NCBI GenBank assembly: GCA_030141605.1
Contig: JAQGDQ010000586.1
Coordinates: 91,501 to 135,130 of the forward strand
Direction of reading: 5' to 3'
From: Tubiluchus corallicola
Taxonomy: Eukaryota > Priapulida > Priapulimorpha > Priapulimorphida > Tubiluchidae
DNA: 43,630 bases
Shown here: positions 32,001 through 41,263 of the stretch, one piece after another
Layout: every line of letters begins with the position of its first letter
Numbering within the stretch: the first letter of the stretch is position 1
Made by a program: the position numbers and the translations under genes
The notes under the pieces: model-generated
Databases searched by the model: none
The model's input: the letters and a program-made list of their open reading frames with translations, nothing else
What the model was told of the DNA's origin: nothing

Positions 32001-35000
32001 AAAGAATCACTTGGTTTTTATGCCGCCATGCTTGTAGCGCAAGAAATACCAGTAATCTTCATGTTGCGGTTCCGTGCAGCAACGAACTTCCAAGAAGAGC
32101 GCTACTGCTGCAAATTGTCTGCTAAAAATCTAGAGTCTACTCCCACTGTCTACTTCTTCTTTTTCCCAGCTTTTCCCTAAGCTGCGGGGTCGCCATCGTG
32201 AATGAGTCTTCTCCACGCTTTCCTGTTGTTGACCATCTCTTCATTTATGTCTTCCCTTCCCACATGATCTTCACCGACTCTTCTTTTCAGGTGTCCATAC
32301 CATCGCAATCTTGCGAGGCTTCCACTACTTTTACTGTTCCTCTGATATTATTATTTCTAATTTTATCTCTTCTTGTTATTCCCACCATCCATGTCAACAT
32401 CCTCATCTCCACCACATCCATTTTCTTCTCTTCGGTCTTCTTTAGAGAAGCTGCTTCCAGCCCATAGATTAGAGCGGGTCTGACCACTTCTTTGTGGACT
32501 TTACCTTTAAGTCTCACTGATTCATTCATAGAAGGTTTTGGCGCAGTTTTTACAGGTGGATGCCCTTCCTGACCCTAACCCTCCCTATTTATCCGGGCTT
32601 GGGACCGGCACTGAGTTGGGCTGGCTTGCGCCACCCCCCCAATGGCTAGGTTCTACTTCCACTGTCTACTATCTACTTCCAGTAAAAGAGAAATATGGCG
32701 ACTTTTTACTTCAAAACGAGAGCAGCACAAGTACTTAAAATTACAGTACATGAACACTTGCAGTGTTTATATTTAAAATCACTCAGTGACCCTGATAATA
32801 AGCCTTTGCACAGTTTTGGAGATTGATGATGATCTTGAAAAGGTCAAAGGTTAAGTGTAACAGACAACGCAATTGTGTACAATTGACAACGCCTCGCAGC
32901 CCAAGCTATTGTAATAGCAACAGTTTCAACAGCTAGCTAGAACCTTACCTAGTTCAGTTTTTCTTGTTCACAAGCAAGATCCTGCTAGCAAAATACTCTA
33001 CGCACAGCATAATACATAATTAAGTAAAGTCCACGTTAAATAACAGAAGTTACTGAACTGATGCGGCAAACAGCTTGGTTTTGCCCACATGTCACGTGGC
33101 GGTACGTGTCACATATAGCAACTGCGGATGCACACAACAAAACTATGAAAGGCTTATTGGCAGGCAATACCATCACATGAACAAGAGGCGAAACAAAAGA
33201 AATATTATTTAGTCAGTTAACTAATTCTCTTGACAACTGTATAGTAGACCAACAACATTAACTTGTACATCCAGAACCGGAACCGGATCCGAATGTGATC
33301 CAGATCCGGCGCATCCCTACCAAATACCGCCCTAAGATTAGTTAAAAACTTACAGCCACTTCATAATCGAGCACGTTACGGGTGCCCAATCCGGGTCGAT
33401 CGAACGTGACCCGGTAAGTGAAGTTTTGCGTGTCGACCGCATCGATGACGCCGCTGTAAAGACCCTCCTGCGGAGCGTGGAGCCACGCTGAAAAAAATCA
33501 ATAATGCAATTTCACACCACGTGACCTCTACTCACACGACAATCACATACAGTTTTCGAAATATAATGATTTCCGTAAATGCTCATTCACATTTAGGGAT
33601 GCGAAAACAGATAAAACAGAATAAAAAATATTTAATGCAGCCAATAAAGTGTAAGACAGGGGAATTTTAAAGTACACCCCCAAAAACTTTCCATACACAG
33701 TTACGTTATTCAGCATTACGTTTACCTATTAGAAAGAAATTATGCAATTGAAAAAGATGATTCGTAATAATTTAAGACTAGCAAAGGCCGCGCAAAAAAT
33801 TTTGAGTATAAATTTACACATATAATCAAAAATACACAAACATCCTACCTAGTGTTTGTTTACTTACCTAACGCAAAGCCAGTAGCAGCAGCTTTTACTG
33901 AATTAAAGCTATAAGGTTATAAGCAGAGTATAATGGATGACGTCAGAACAATGGCTTTGCGTGAGCAGTTTTCTGAGCGAAAATTGCCAAAAATAGAACA
34001 TGTAATTAACTCCTCGCTACTCCTCTCAGTGGACGTGTCCTAAAATGCAGCCCACATCAACGTGTAGCCCTGTTCTTCCTCTTTCTAAAGAGCCGTATAT
34101 CTCTTTCCGAGAGTACCACCAGGCGCCACTAAAATGTTTTTCTGCAGGCTGTTTTACAAAAATTTCGAAAAAATCGCGAGTTGGGTCCGGGAAAACGCCC
34201 ATCACGGGACGCCGTGGCCCTCTCGCGAATTATAAATATGCCTATGACACCCCCGCTGAACGGGCTATCTATCCATCACCAGCACCACCCATGGCCCGTT
34301 CCCGTTCTTCAGATCTCAGGCGTATAACTTTTGCAAAAAAACGGCCGAAAAATGGCCATTTTTGGAGGTTTTTCGCCCCCCCCCCACGTTCGTCCCGGTG
34401 GGCCCGATTCGAAAAATAAACCCCCAATGGCACGGCACTAGATCGAGACCTTTCGTTTGATGTATAAATAGCCACAAATGGTGCCCTCGTCGAAGCTGTA
34501 GCCTCGAATCTTATATACATATAAATATATAATATATGCGATGTTCGCGTGAACTGATAAAATGACACTGTCTCACCTTCCCAGCGTGCACTACTGATTC
34601 ACCAGGTGCAAAATATAGAGTATATTGACAATATTGACGACAAATATGACAATTAATACTTTTGCTCAGTTTGCGAAGGGTGTGCCACAAATGCTCTGAT
34701 TATTTTTTCAAACTTTACGCCACGTTATCTGAACTTGTTTAAAACGACCTACCGCTAAAATGGCAGTGCCCAACGGTCATCGCGGGAGTTTAAATTTACA
34801 AGTTTTCATCGACTCACAACTGTTCCACTTTATTCAACTGAACCACAACTTAATTAATTAGACAAAATCAATCGTAACTCGTATTTCCTTCTATCTTTTT
34901 AACAAATTAGCTTTAAATCGCGATCTGTTTCGATAAATTCCCTGTAGGCACCGCCATACTCAGTTTGTGTACACACAACGTCTTGCATGTAGGAACGCGC

Positions 35001-35403
35001 AGCTTTAATATACGGGTCCGAGTTGCATCCAACTTGGCTTACGACTAATGTGCCGGCACGTATTGTGGTCGTAAGTTGACAACTACTGCACTGTTTTATA
35101 CAGTGTTACTACCAACTCAAGTTCTGTATGCAATAAGACAGCATATAAGTAACATAAAATTTCAAAACGAGTTTACTGTTGAAGACATTTTTCTTGACCT
35201 TCGTTGAGTGATTACTAAAAGCTCTGACAGATGGCAGCAGCTTACCTATCACCCGACGGTTTATCACCAGTGGAACGGGTACATCTTTGGGCATGTCGCG
35301 CAAATACTTGTACTCCATGGACTTGTTCTGCTGTAGGAAACGGAGCTTAGCTCTTCGACTATATAAGGCATCTCGTTCCTCTTGGAAGAAAGCTTGGGAA
35401 CAC
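19940..35403 (-). CDS. LIN9: LIN9, MuvB-complex subunit (9 exons, 5' incomplete)
   Basis: Minus-strand join of 35246-35403, 33354-33487, 31544-31657, 30407-30514, 29015-29095, 26014-26139, 22340-22513, 21244-21338 and 19940-20030. All eight junctions have GT-AG ends and agree in phase, giving 359 residues plus TAA. LIN9 is a nuclear scaffold of the MuvB core, which joins p130/E2F4 to repress and B-Myb to activate cell-cycle genes. In order: end of the DIRP region (CSQAFFQEER), Tudor-like part (SGVIDAVDT, YRVTFDRPGLGT), DNDPLL...GGYPV, a helical region (LTKIL, EMNGEAEKM), the Myb-binding helices (VVLELDALNKSL...QQYC), and the conserved C-terminus (VEIHVNHIQSGL, LGNLHAF). Segments line up with human LIN9 recalled from memory. 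The exons for the N-terminus and most of DIRP were not found up to 43630, so the next intron exceeds 8.2 kb or the gene is broken there. Confidence 0.93.
20664..21228 (+). repeat. 90-bp tandem array in last LIN9 intron (~6 units)
   Basis: Six copies of a 90-bp unit built on TCACCAATCCATTTACTAAA and AAGACAGCTCAAGCTATTTC. There is one irregular step with about 26 extra bases near 20755-20780. The array stops about 15 bp from the donor of exon 21244-21338. It is open in one plus frame, but no coding role is suggested. Confidence 0.9.
21244..21338 (-). CDS. LIN9: LIN9 exon: ELTSFDFKSL segment
   Basis: Acceptor GTTATTGTAG and donor GTAAGT. It encodes SLSQNELTSFDFKSLSDAM, then EDIKTTLEPPNQ, ending in CG (phase 2). 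Human LIN9 has DLNSFEFKSLTDSLNDIKSTI. A 90-bp tandem array begins about 15 bp beyond the donor. Confidence 0.92.
22037..22250. mobile_element. Possible piggyBac-like end
   Basis: TTAACCCCTATAGGGTCACC then GGTGGGG...TTACCCCC looks like a piggyBac terminus next to a TTAA target. The other end was not identified. Confidence 0.3.
22270..22381 (-). repeat. 56-bp tandem duplication over a LIN9 donor
   Basis: Copies 22270-22325 and 22326-22381 differ at only a few bases. Each carries the last 42 coding bases of the LAPE exon and about 14 bases of intron including GTAAGA. Using the copy 2 donor gives the LIN9 frame. Reading through copy 2 meets a TGA after VRFTLA, so copy 1 is most likely an intronic decoy. 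Confidence 0.9.
22340..22513 (-). CDS. LIN9: LIN9 exon: LAPE...LLQI region
   Basis: Acceptor ATTCTTACAG and donor GTAAGA. 58 codons begin LAPEYGLEEPVRHPIAVKE and end RNVRGLISHLTSLMLQIQ, matching human LAPDQGL... and LTDLISRLTAILLQIK. The middle is divergent. Its last 42 bases and the donor are duplicated in tandem just downstream, at 22270-22325. Confidence 0.92.
22584..22880 (+). mobile_element. tRNA-derived SINE
   Basis: The head GGCCCAGTGGTCGAGTGGTA resembles a Pol III A box (about 22590-22602). GGTTCAAATC at 22635-22644 is a B box at tRNA spacing. A non-tRNA body follows, with a small internal duplication (GTACTCAGGCT(C/T)GATTAACT). It lies in a LIN9 intron, antisense to the gene. The 3' end is uncertain. 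Confidence 0.65.
23165..23481. mobile_element. pogo/Tigger-like MITE (317 bp)
   Basis: Inverted ends CAGTCAACCCTCGTTAAACC and GGTTTAACGAGGGTTGACTG, flanked by TA on both sides. No transposase. Confidence 0.9.
23510..23690. mobile_element. MITE relic related to 16662-16852
   Basis: AATCAAACCTCGTTATAATG at one side and TTTCAGTCCCAAAGTAGGCA near the other. Same family as the relic at 16.7 kb, in reverse. Confidence 0.6.
23700..24159. mobile_element. hAT-like MITE, copy 2
   Basis: CAGGGATGAAAATTTTCTGC...TTCTCATCCCTG. Close to copy 1 at 10013-10515, with a small deletion near 24095. AAGTTT occurs at both flanks, but an 8-bp duplication is not clean. It ends 67 bp from the 45-bp array. Confidence 0.82.
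24226..26031 (-). repeat. 45-bp minisatellite over the LIN9 5' splice site (~40 units)
   Basis: About 40 nearly identical 45-bp units. Read on the minus strand, each holds CAGCAGTACTGTAAAACC (the LIN9 exon end), the donor GTATGT, a pyrimidine-rich stretch, and TCTGTCAG before the next CAG. Interior units are almost invariant. Variants cluster at both edges (GACTACA in place of GAGTACA) and around 24640-24700. The LIN9 frame reads QQYCKTVCTLSTTIC per unit and is open through 37 units. Other frames are open too, because the unit is a multiple of three and has been homogenised. Confidence 0.97.
26014..26139 (-). CDS. LIN9: LIN9 exon: Myb-binding helix; 3' end forms the 45-bp array
   Basis: Acceptor TTTGATTCTAG at 26140-26141. 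42 codons read KSQQKPIESNFQKRFAHVV, LELDALNKSLNEHLLGA and QQYCKT. Human LIN9 reads LELEQLNKDL...VQQYCYE and then LAPD, so an exon end after QQYCKT, joined to LAPEYG of the next exon, restores exact register. That places the donor at GTATGT (26013 downward). The last 18 coding bases plus this donor are the first unit of a 45-bp tandem array. If the donor is not used, the frame stays open for 37 repeat units to TAG at 24358-24360. Confidence 0.9.
26487..26958 (+). mobile_element. Tigger/pogo-like element with CENP-B-type HTH fragment
   Basis: Inverted ends CAGTCTAGCCTCGTTATCTC and GAGATAACGAGGCTAGACTG, flanked by TA. Inside, the plus frame near 26780-26870 reads VLHEKAKHFGNELGITDF then QYSNGWLQRFKLR, the second helix-turn-helix of CENP-B/Tigger transposases. 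The rest of the transposase is gone, so this is an internal-deletion derivative. It lies antisense in the LIN9 intron. Confidence 0.9.
27000..27215 (-). mobile_element. LINE 3' fragment (second type)
   Basis: The minus strand decodes to FFRLWNNLPVATRSTNSLDC then FKQHLKTNLFKLYF, a CR1/L2-like C-terminus, followed by a short 3' UTR. Confidence 0.7.
27757..27930 (+). repeat. Dispersed repeat, inverted partner of 31090-31265
   Basis: GATTGTTTAGACTCAATCTC, TTACTGTCCAAAATA and GCTTACGTCAGAAACTAA are found as reverse complements at 31.1-31.26 kb. Both copies are in LIN9 introns. Confidence 0.8.
28236..28310. repeat. Dispersed repeat shared with 160-220
   Basis: GAGCATTCTTTATTCTGAA followed by GTTTACACAATC(G/A)TCC and TTTTCCTTTAA occurs at both places. 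Confidence 0.7.
28458..28923. mobile_element. pogo/Tigger-like MITE (466 bp)
   Basis: Inverted ends CAGTCAATCTCGGATATAAG and CTTATACCCGAGATTGACTG, flanked by TA. The interior is rich in CCCTTATA/TATAAGGG. It ends 92 bp from the donor-side boundary of a LIN9 exon. A fragment of the same family is at 36545-37042. Confidence 0.9.
29015..29095 (-). CDS. LIN9: LIN9 exon: short helical segment
   Basis: Acceptor TGATTTCAG and donor GTAAGT. The 27 codons read TKLTKILNQKRSLVATLKEM then NGEAEKM, matching human TRLSKIL...LREMNTEAEKL. Phase 0 on both sides. Confidence 0.92.
29363..30078. repeat. 20-bp minisatellite (~36 units)
   Basis: Imperfect units of CAGTTTACTCATAACTCACT over about 715 bp within a LIN9 intron, increasingly diverged toward 30078. 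Confidence 0.92.
30407..30514 (-). CDS. LIN9: LIN9 exon: DNDPLL...GGYPV block
   Basis: Acceptor GGTTTACAG and donor GTACGT. It encodes DNDPLLPGSPRKSEI, then NDTNYGGYPVRFLFLL. Human LIN9 has DNDPLLGQSPWRSKI...GGFPVEFL here. Phase 0 on both sides, 36 codons. Confidence 0.93.
31090..31265 (-). repeat. Dispersed repeat, inverted partner of 27757-27930
   Basis: Reverse complement of the 27.8-kb copy, including GAGATTGAGTCTAAACAATC. Pairing with that copy in the LIN9 transcript would loop out two exons. Confidence 0.8.
31544..31657 (-). CDS. LIN9: LIN9 exon: post-Tudor linker
   Basis: Acceptor CTTGTCAG and donor GTGCGT (non-consensus at +3 but GT). It encodes GIDEAESVPLSSFIERERC, then VRLPFASPPRPVVGD and LPQL. 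This corresponds to the human SNEPHETMPIAAF...TPPRL stretch. Phase 0 at both ends. Less conserved than its neighbours, but flanked by exact phase matches. Confidence 0.85.
31766..33319. mobile_element. hAT-like element, interrupted by a LINE
   Basis: Ends TAGGGATGTGCCG and CGGCGCATCCCTA are inverted, with subterminal ATCCGG repeats on both sides. No 8-bp duplication recognised. The interior contains an RTE-like LINE fragment (32170-32530) and no transposase that I recognise. Confidence 0.6.
32170..32530 (-). mobile_element. RTE-like LINE 3' fragment
   Basis: The minus frame reads LKGKVHKEVVRPALIYGLEA, KKTEEKKMDVVEMRMLTWMV and GITRRDKIRNNNIRGTVKVV, then a W(R)RLIHDGDPAA-type end. This is the characteristic C-terminus of RTE-clade reverse transcriptases. 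Truncated at 5'. Confidence 0.85.
33354..33487 (-). CDS. LIN9: LIN9 exon: Tudor-like segment
   Basis: Acceptor GATTTTTTTCAG and donor GTAAGT. After completing an Ala codon it reads WLHAPQEGLYSGVIDAVDT, then NFTYRVTFDRPGLGTRN and DYEVA. IDAVDT, TYRVTFDR and GLGT are near-invariant LIN9 strings. Ends in phase 0. Confidence 0.95.
33778..34210. mobile_element. Relative of the TIR MITE at 6566-7084
   Basis: Starts CTAGCAAAGGCCGCGCAAAA and shares the TAATCAAAAATACACAAACA arm. The interior (GCGAGTTGGGTCCGGGAAAA) matches 6680 in reverse complement. The far end is not clear. Confidence 0.7.
34335..34508. repeat. Dispersed repeat shared with 18085-18268
   Basis: See the copy at 18.1 kb. This one has a C10 run at about 34376-34386. 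Confidence 0.75.
35246..35403 (-). CDS. LIN9: LIN9 exon: end of DIRP domain
   Basis: Minus-strand acceptor GGTTTCAG lies just above 35403 and donor GTAAGC just below 35246. It encodes CSQAFFQEERDALYSRRAKL, then RFLQQ and MPKDVPVPLVINRRVI, leaving one G for the next exon. Human LIN9 has CSSAFFEEER...RLLQQ..PLPLVIG at this point. It is the most 5' exon in the window and enters with one codon base, as expected after Arg of the PRR-CS junction. Confidence 0.93.
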
Positions 35404-36540
35404 CTGAAACCATTAAATCCGTGGTAAAGTGTTGCAAACACGTACACCGGCACACTTAAGTGTAAAAGTTGCGCCACTTTTGCTAAATCACGAGAAAGAT
35501 GTTAAGTGATTTTCTCATAAGGAGTATGATTTCATTTCTTCAGGACAGTAAGTGTTTGCTGAATTTTGCATGGGTTCATGAAAAACTGCTCTCACTAAGC
35601 AGCGATTACGTTACATTTGATAATTTTTGTAAGTTTCTACTCCTTGCACAATGGACTTTCGTGTAAAATCATAAATGAAATGCATTTGCGTACCGCTGGC
35701 AAATTTAAAATCGAATTTTGATAAAAAAATTGAACAAAGCTTTCAGTAATTGCAATGTTCGCACTGTAGCAATGTACAGTATCAGCTAGTGCAGAAAATT
35801 TCAACTATCCAGACACAACACTCTGATAAACTTTGACCTCAAGGCTACTCTATTTTTAAAAAGAAATTCCAGTTAAATGATGAAACGATCTTAATTTTTC
35901 CTTGACTGATCGGCTGGTTTTTCCTGGAATAGCAGCAGAACACTGAACAACTTGGGCTACAGCAAGCAGGCGATCAATAAATTAGTGTGTACGATCACAC
36001 AAGTGTACACCAGACTAAGCTACTCAATAAGCTGAGTTGGAGTGAATGAAAAGGGCGTGTTTTTCTTAATTTTATCCAATTAAATTACTTAAATGTCTAA
36101 ACAAATAGCATGATTTGATAGCTGAGATTCTTCTGAACAGAACGGTACCCAATTTGTAATCATTTAGTTATGACTGTGCTCATACAAGTAGCAGACAAGT
36201 CGAGATCGGCAGGAACACCCCTGGAGAAGCGAAAAGTACAGCCGGTGGGCAATTACTCCAGTCATAGGATAAGGATAAAATACCTGCTCCAGTCATAGCA
36301 TGTCAGGTGTATGCTTTGCGCTTTCTGTAACTGCTTGTGTTTGAAATCCACTGTTTATCTCACACACTTCAATGGACGATGAATATATATATACATACAT
36401 ATATCAGGGATGTTACCAGAAGTCGGCTCGCAAAACAACGGACCGTGTCCATAGTATGTAGAACTTTTAACGGTCCAGATTTTGTCCGATTATTCTGATA
36501 TCCGTAAAAGCAAGGTCCAGCAAACTGAGGCACGAGTGTA
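35404..36540. other. Intron or upstream LIN9 sequence, nothing recognised
   Basis: I searched both strands by eye for the missing DIRP exon (WFYS...VEWG...MGKPRR) and did not find it here or further right. Confidence 0.5.
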
Positions 36541-36544
36541 AAGT

Positions 36545-37042
36545 CAGCCTCGGGTATAAGGTACTCACTTATAAGGGTCCACCAACGCTGGTCCCGATTT
36601 TTCTTATAAAAATCTTCGTTTATAAGGTACTCAGATATAAGCGACTTTCGGTTATAAGGGACGATATTTTCAGGTCCGACGTAATAGAAACCCAGGTAAA
36701 TTACCTCACATATAAGGATCCCTATGATCAAGGCGAAATTGATCGATTTTTAACCTCAGTTTTTCGCAAACTCGGCCTTCAAAAAAACGTTTCTGCAGTC
36801 GTATACATCTCGCATCACTAACTTTCGGATATAAGGGACAATATCTTCAGGTGCCGCATAATAGAAACCCAGGTAAATTACCTCTCATATACCTCGCCTA
36901 TGATCAAAACGAAATTGATCGATTTTTAACCTCAAGTTTTCACAAACTCGGCCTTCAAACAGCTCGGTTTCCGCAATCACATACATCTCATATCACTGAA
37001 GGAGCTTCCTACATACCGTTTGCACTGAATGTGTAGCAATAA
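36545..37042. mobile_element. Tigger-like MITE fragment with internal duplication
   Basis: Reverse-orientation relative of 28458-28923 (CTCGGGTATAAGGTACTCAC, AAATTGATCGATTTTTAACC). The block at about 36650-36815 recurs at 36827-36995. It ends at GTTTGCACTGAATGTG, where the long direct repeat begins. Confidence 0.75.
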
Positions 37043-39007
37043 TGTTTATGAAAACCAATGTAAAAATTGGTCCTTGAAATGCGATAACGAAAGTCGTTAT
37101 GCTTGGTGTGAGCATATGTCTATAGGCTGTATTGAAGTATATCGCAAAGCAGCGGCCGACCAGCTAAGTGGCACATGGCAATTGTTAGTATATGTAGTTT
37201 GTACTAGAGAGAAGAGAAATTTATATAAGAAAGTGAAACAGGAAAAGTTAAGGTAGGTCAGCAAGAATAGGACAGCATTAAAAAAAATAGTTTGGAGAGA
37301 GAGGGTTATGGGATCAGGTTCACATATCATAGTTTTAGTTTTTTGAGAGGTGATTTTATTTTATTTTTGTAAAAGTGTAATTAGTAATTATAAGTGGTTG
37401 TGCTAATGGAGAGAATTTTTTATACTTATATTTTTAAAAAATTTTTAAGCATGTTGTGAAGGAGTCAGGAATACAAAAAAACGAATACAAATACAGGTTT
37501 TTTGGAGTCCTCAGGAGGAGACTTGAGAGACGAATTTCGGCTGCTAAACTCCTCAATTCTTAAACTCTCAAGCGCAGCCAATCGTGGTCCGCTAAGCAGA
37601 GCTCTGCGTGACCTTCACGATTCTCCTCTTTACATAGAAAACAAACAAATATATATACACGAACATATAACACAAGGATTTCTTAAAAAGTTTGTTAAGT
37701 TTATAAGTAGTTGTGTTGTTTTTAAGTTGAGTGTTATTTAGATTAAATTTATTTAGATGCTTAAATTTAAATATTGTAAAGAGGGGAGCTTATATTTAGT
37801 AAATTTTTAAAAAATTTTTTAGTTGTTTAAATTTAAACTAATGTAAATAGGAGGGTTCTTATTCAGTAAATTTTTAATTCTTGAAATCCCAATTGCAGAC
37901 AACTAAGTGTTGCTAAAACTAGTTCTGCAACACCCAGTTCTCCTGTTTTATGTAAATACAAATAAGTATATACTAACATATAACATAAGGGTTTCTTAAA
38001 AGAATTTGTTATGTTTGAAAGCAGTTATGCTGTTTTAGGTTGAATGTTATTCAGATTAATTTAGTTAGATGTTTAAATCTAATTATTGTGAATAGGAGGG
38101 TTTTATTTAGTAGATTTTCAGAATTTTTTTAGTTTTTTAGAGTTATTTTTAGAAAACCATGGTTTTTCATTACTTTAATAGATATAACTAATTATAATTA
38201 TAATTATTGATTTTATATTTTTTATTGATTTATATAAGGTTTTTGACTGGATTTTCTGATGAGTCGAGAAGCAAATATATTTAAATGTAACTCAGAGGGC
38301 AGTAGAAAGATGCTAGAGTTAGATTATAATTTGTTTTAGAGCAGAAGTTTGTTAGTTATATAGTGGAGTTGTTCTAAGACATTTCGAACAAAATATTTTT
38401 TACTAAAATTACAATTTAACTGTAATATTTGTACTACAAGGGTTAGCTAAAAATATAATCATATACGTGCACTAGATTTTCAAGACTGTCAGTATCCGCC
38501 ATTTTTATGTTAAAGATCTTTTAATTATAGAGTAGAGTTTGTTCTAAGTATTCTCACAGAAATTTTTACCAAAATCACAAATATCTGTAATACATAGTTG
38601 AAGGTTTGTATTGAGTATATTTAAAAACAGTACAGGAGGTTAGTTATAATTAAAATTACTTACAAGTATTGGATCTTCAGACAGTGTCACAGCCGCCATG
38701 TTTTCTTTGTTTGAAAATCCCTCCAGATCTTATGAGACCTGTTAGGGAGGTTAAGTTAAATCAAGTCTTTTATGAGGCCTGTCAGGGTGATCTGAGCTAA
38801 AATAAGTGTTCATATATATTTGTATTTTATTACATTACTTTAATAACTATAACAACTTTAAATTTAAAATGTCTATATACAGAAATCTTTTTTATTAGAT
38901 GTTGGTTGTTAATAATTATAAAGAATTTATGTTAATTTTAATAACTATTCTATATTTATACATTACTAGTAGGATTATTAGGATTATTAATATTTATGCA
39001 TTATTAG
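37043..39007. repeat. ~2-kb segment, copy 1 of a ~4.6-kb direct repeat
   Basis: Repeats almost base for base at 41923-43630 (offset about 4621-4623) and in a damaged form at 41264-41765. The sequence is AT-rich with few C on this strand. The head has two small hairpins (CCAATgtaaaaATTGG, ATAACGaaagtCGTTAT). Downstream are diverged tandem pairs: ~37620-37800/37930-38100, 38340-38460/38520-38640 and 38880-39010/39050-39180. A 79-codon open frame at 37502-37741 has no recognised homology. Confidence 0.85.
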
Positions 39008-39299
39008 TAAAAAAAATTTTTTTCTCATAACTTATGACAGAGAAGTCTCTTTATTATTTGATGTTGGTTATTAAAAATTATAAAATAATTTATGTTAATT
39101 TTTTAATTTTAATAAATATTTTATATTTATACATTATTAATAAGAATATCAGGATTATTAATACTCATACATTATTAGTGAAAAAGGTTTTTTCATGAGT
39201 TATCAGTGAGATTTTTTGAAATTTTTGATATTTTGAAAGCATAAAGATGGAATGAGTAGATGGCTGCAGTTTAGAGTATGTTAGTTGAAGAAAAATAGA

Positions 39300-40850
39300 G
39301 TTAGTCGGCAGAGCAAAGACCATACTGAACATTGTATAGTCAGTACTCATACACCTTGCAAGGATCACACTGAACAAAATATAGTCAACACGTGTCATCA
39401 ATGCAAGGATCACACTGAACAATGTATAATCACATTCATAAACAAAGCAAGGATCACACTGAGCAATGTATAGTCGACATTTATAATCTAGGCATAGATC
39501 ACACTGACAATGTATAGTCAATACCTGTAACCAAGGTAAGGATCACATTGAACAATGTATAGTCAACACACGTCATCAATGTAAGGATCACACTGAACAA
39601 TGCATAATCAACACTCATAAGCGATGCAAGGATCACACTGAACAATGCATAGTCGACACTCATAATCTTGGCAAAGATCACACTGAACAATGTATAGTCA
39701 ATACCTGTAAACAAGGTTAGGGTCACACTGAACAATGTATAGTCAACACTCTTTATCAATGCAAGGATCACACTGAACAATGTATAATCAACACTCATAA
39801 GCGATGCAAGGATCACACTGAACAATGTATAGTCGACACTCATAATCTCGGCAAAGATCACTGAACAATGCATAGTCAATACCTGTAAACAAGGTAAGGA
39901 TCACACTGAACAATGTATAGTCAACACTCTTTATCAATGCAAGGATCACACTGAACAATTTATAATCAACACTCATAAGCGATGCAAGGGTCGCACTGAA
40001 CAATGTATAGTCGACACTCAATCTCGGCAAAGATCACGCTGAACAAAGAATAGTCAATACCTAAAATTGAGGTAAAGATCACATTGAACAATGTATAGAC
40101 CTATAATTAAGGTAAGGACCCACTGAACAATGTATAGTCAACACTCGCCATCAATGCAAGGATCACACTGAACAATGCATAATCAACATTCATAAGCGAT
40201 GCAAGGATCACACTGAACAATGCATAGTCGACACTCATAATCTCGGCAAGGATCACACCGAACAAAGTATAGTCAATACCTATAAACAAGGTTAGGGTCA
40301 CACTGAACAATGTATAGTCAATACCTGTAAACAAGGTAAGGATCACACTGAACAATGTATAGTCAATACCTGTAAACAAGGTTAGGGTCACACTGAACAA
40401 TGTATAGTCAACACTCGTCATCAATGCAAGGATCACACTGAACAATGTATAGTCGACACTCATAATCTCGGCAATGATCACACTGAACAATGCATAGTCA
40501 ATACCTGTAAACAAGGTAAGGATCACACTGAACAATGTATAGTCAACACTCTTTATCAATGCAAGGATCACACTGAACAATTTATAATCAACACTCATAA
40601 GCGATGCAAGGGTCACACTGAACAATGTATAGTCGATACTCATAATCTCGGCAAGGATCACGTTCAACAAAGAATAGTCAATACCTAAAATCGAGGTAAA
40701 GATCACATTGAACAATGTATAGACCTATAATCAAGGTAAGGACCCACTGAACAATGTATAGTCAACACTCGCCATCAATGCAAGGATCACACTGAACAAA
40801 GTATAGTCAACATTCGTCATCAATTCAAAGATCACACTGAACAAGAATAG
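39300..40850. repeat. 45-bp array with higher-order structure (~34 units)
   Basis: Units contain GATCACACTGAACAATGTAT and AGTCAACACT with several unit classes (ATCAATGCAAG, GCGATGCAAG, AATCTCGGCAA, AACAAGGTTAG). A block around 39841-40190 recurs about 624 bp later at 40461-40810, showing higher-order duplication. Long minus frames (DYTLFSVILA...) are repeat artefacts. Confidence 0.92.
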
Positions 40851-41263
40851 TGATAAAAATTGGTTTGGATAAAGATGGTCATGGGGTGGGTTTTACGTAT
40901 TATATTTTTAGTTTTTTGAGAAGTGATTATGTTTAAATTTTTGCAGGATTGTAATTAATAATTATAAATAGTTTGTGTAACTTTAAATTTAATAGTTATT
41001 CTATATTTATACATTATTAATAAGATTATCAGGATTATTAATAATTATATATTATTAGCAAAATAAATTTTTTATAAGTTATTAGTGAAGATTCTTTGAA
41101 TTTTTTGAAGATTTCTTTGAATTTTTTGAAATTTTTTGATTTTTTTGATTTTTTGGAAGTGTAAAGATAGAAACAGTAGATGGCTTTAGGTTATAGCATG
41201 TTAGTTGAATAATAAATTGAGTAAGTCAAACAGCCGGATTCGACAGGGATGTACACCGTAATA

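Noticed and set aside
37502-37741. 79-codon frame repeated identically at 42125
   Set aside because: Identity comes from the recent 4.6-kb duplication, not from selection. No homology recognised.
38257-38280. CTGATGAGTC resembles a hammerhead ribozyme core
   Set aside because: The matching GAC-GAAA part and the flanking stems are absent.
37043-39180. Mitochondrial insertion (AT-rich, strand-skewed)
   Set aside because: No mitochondrial gene strings seen in any frame, and tandem-pair structure is not expected.
39499-40715. Minus-strand frames with DYTLFSVILA repeats
   Set aside because: Translation of a 45-bp satellite. No start context, splice sites or homology.
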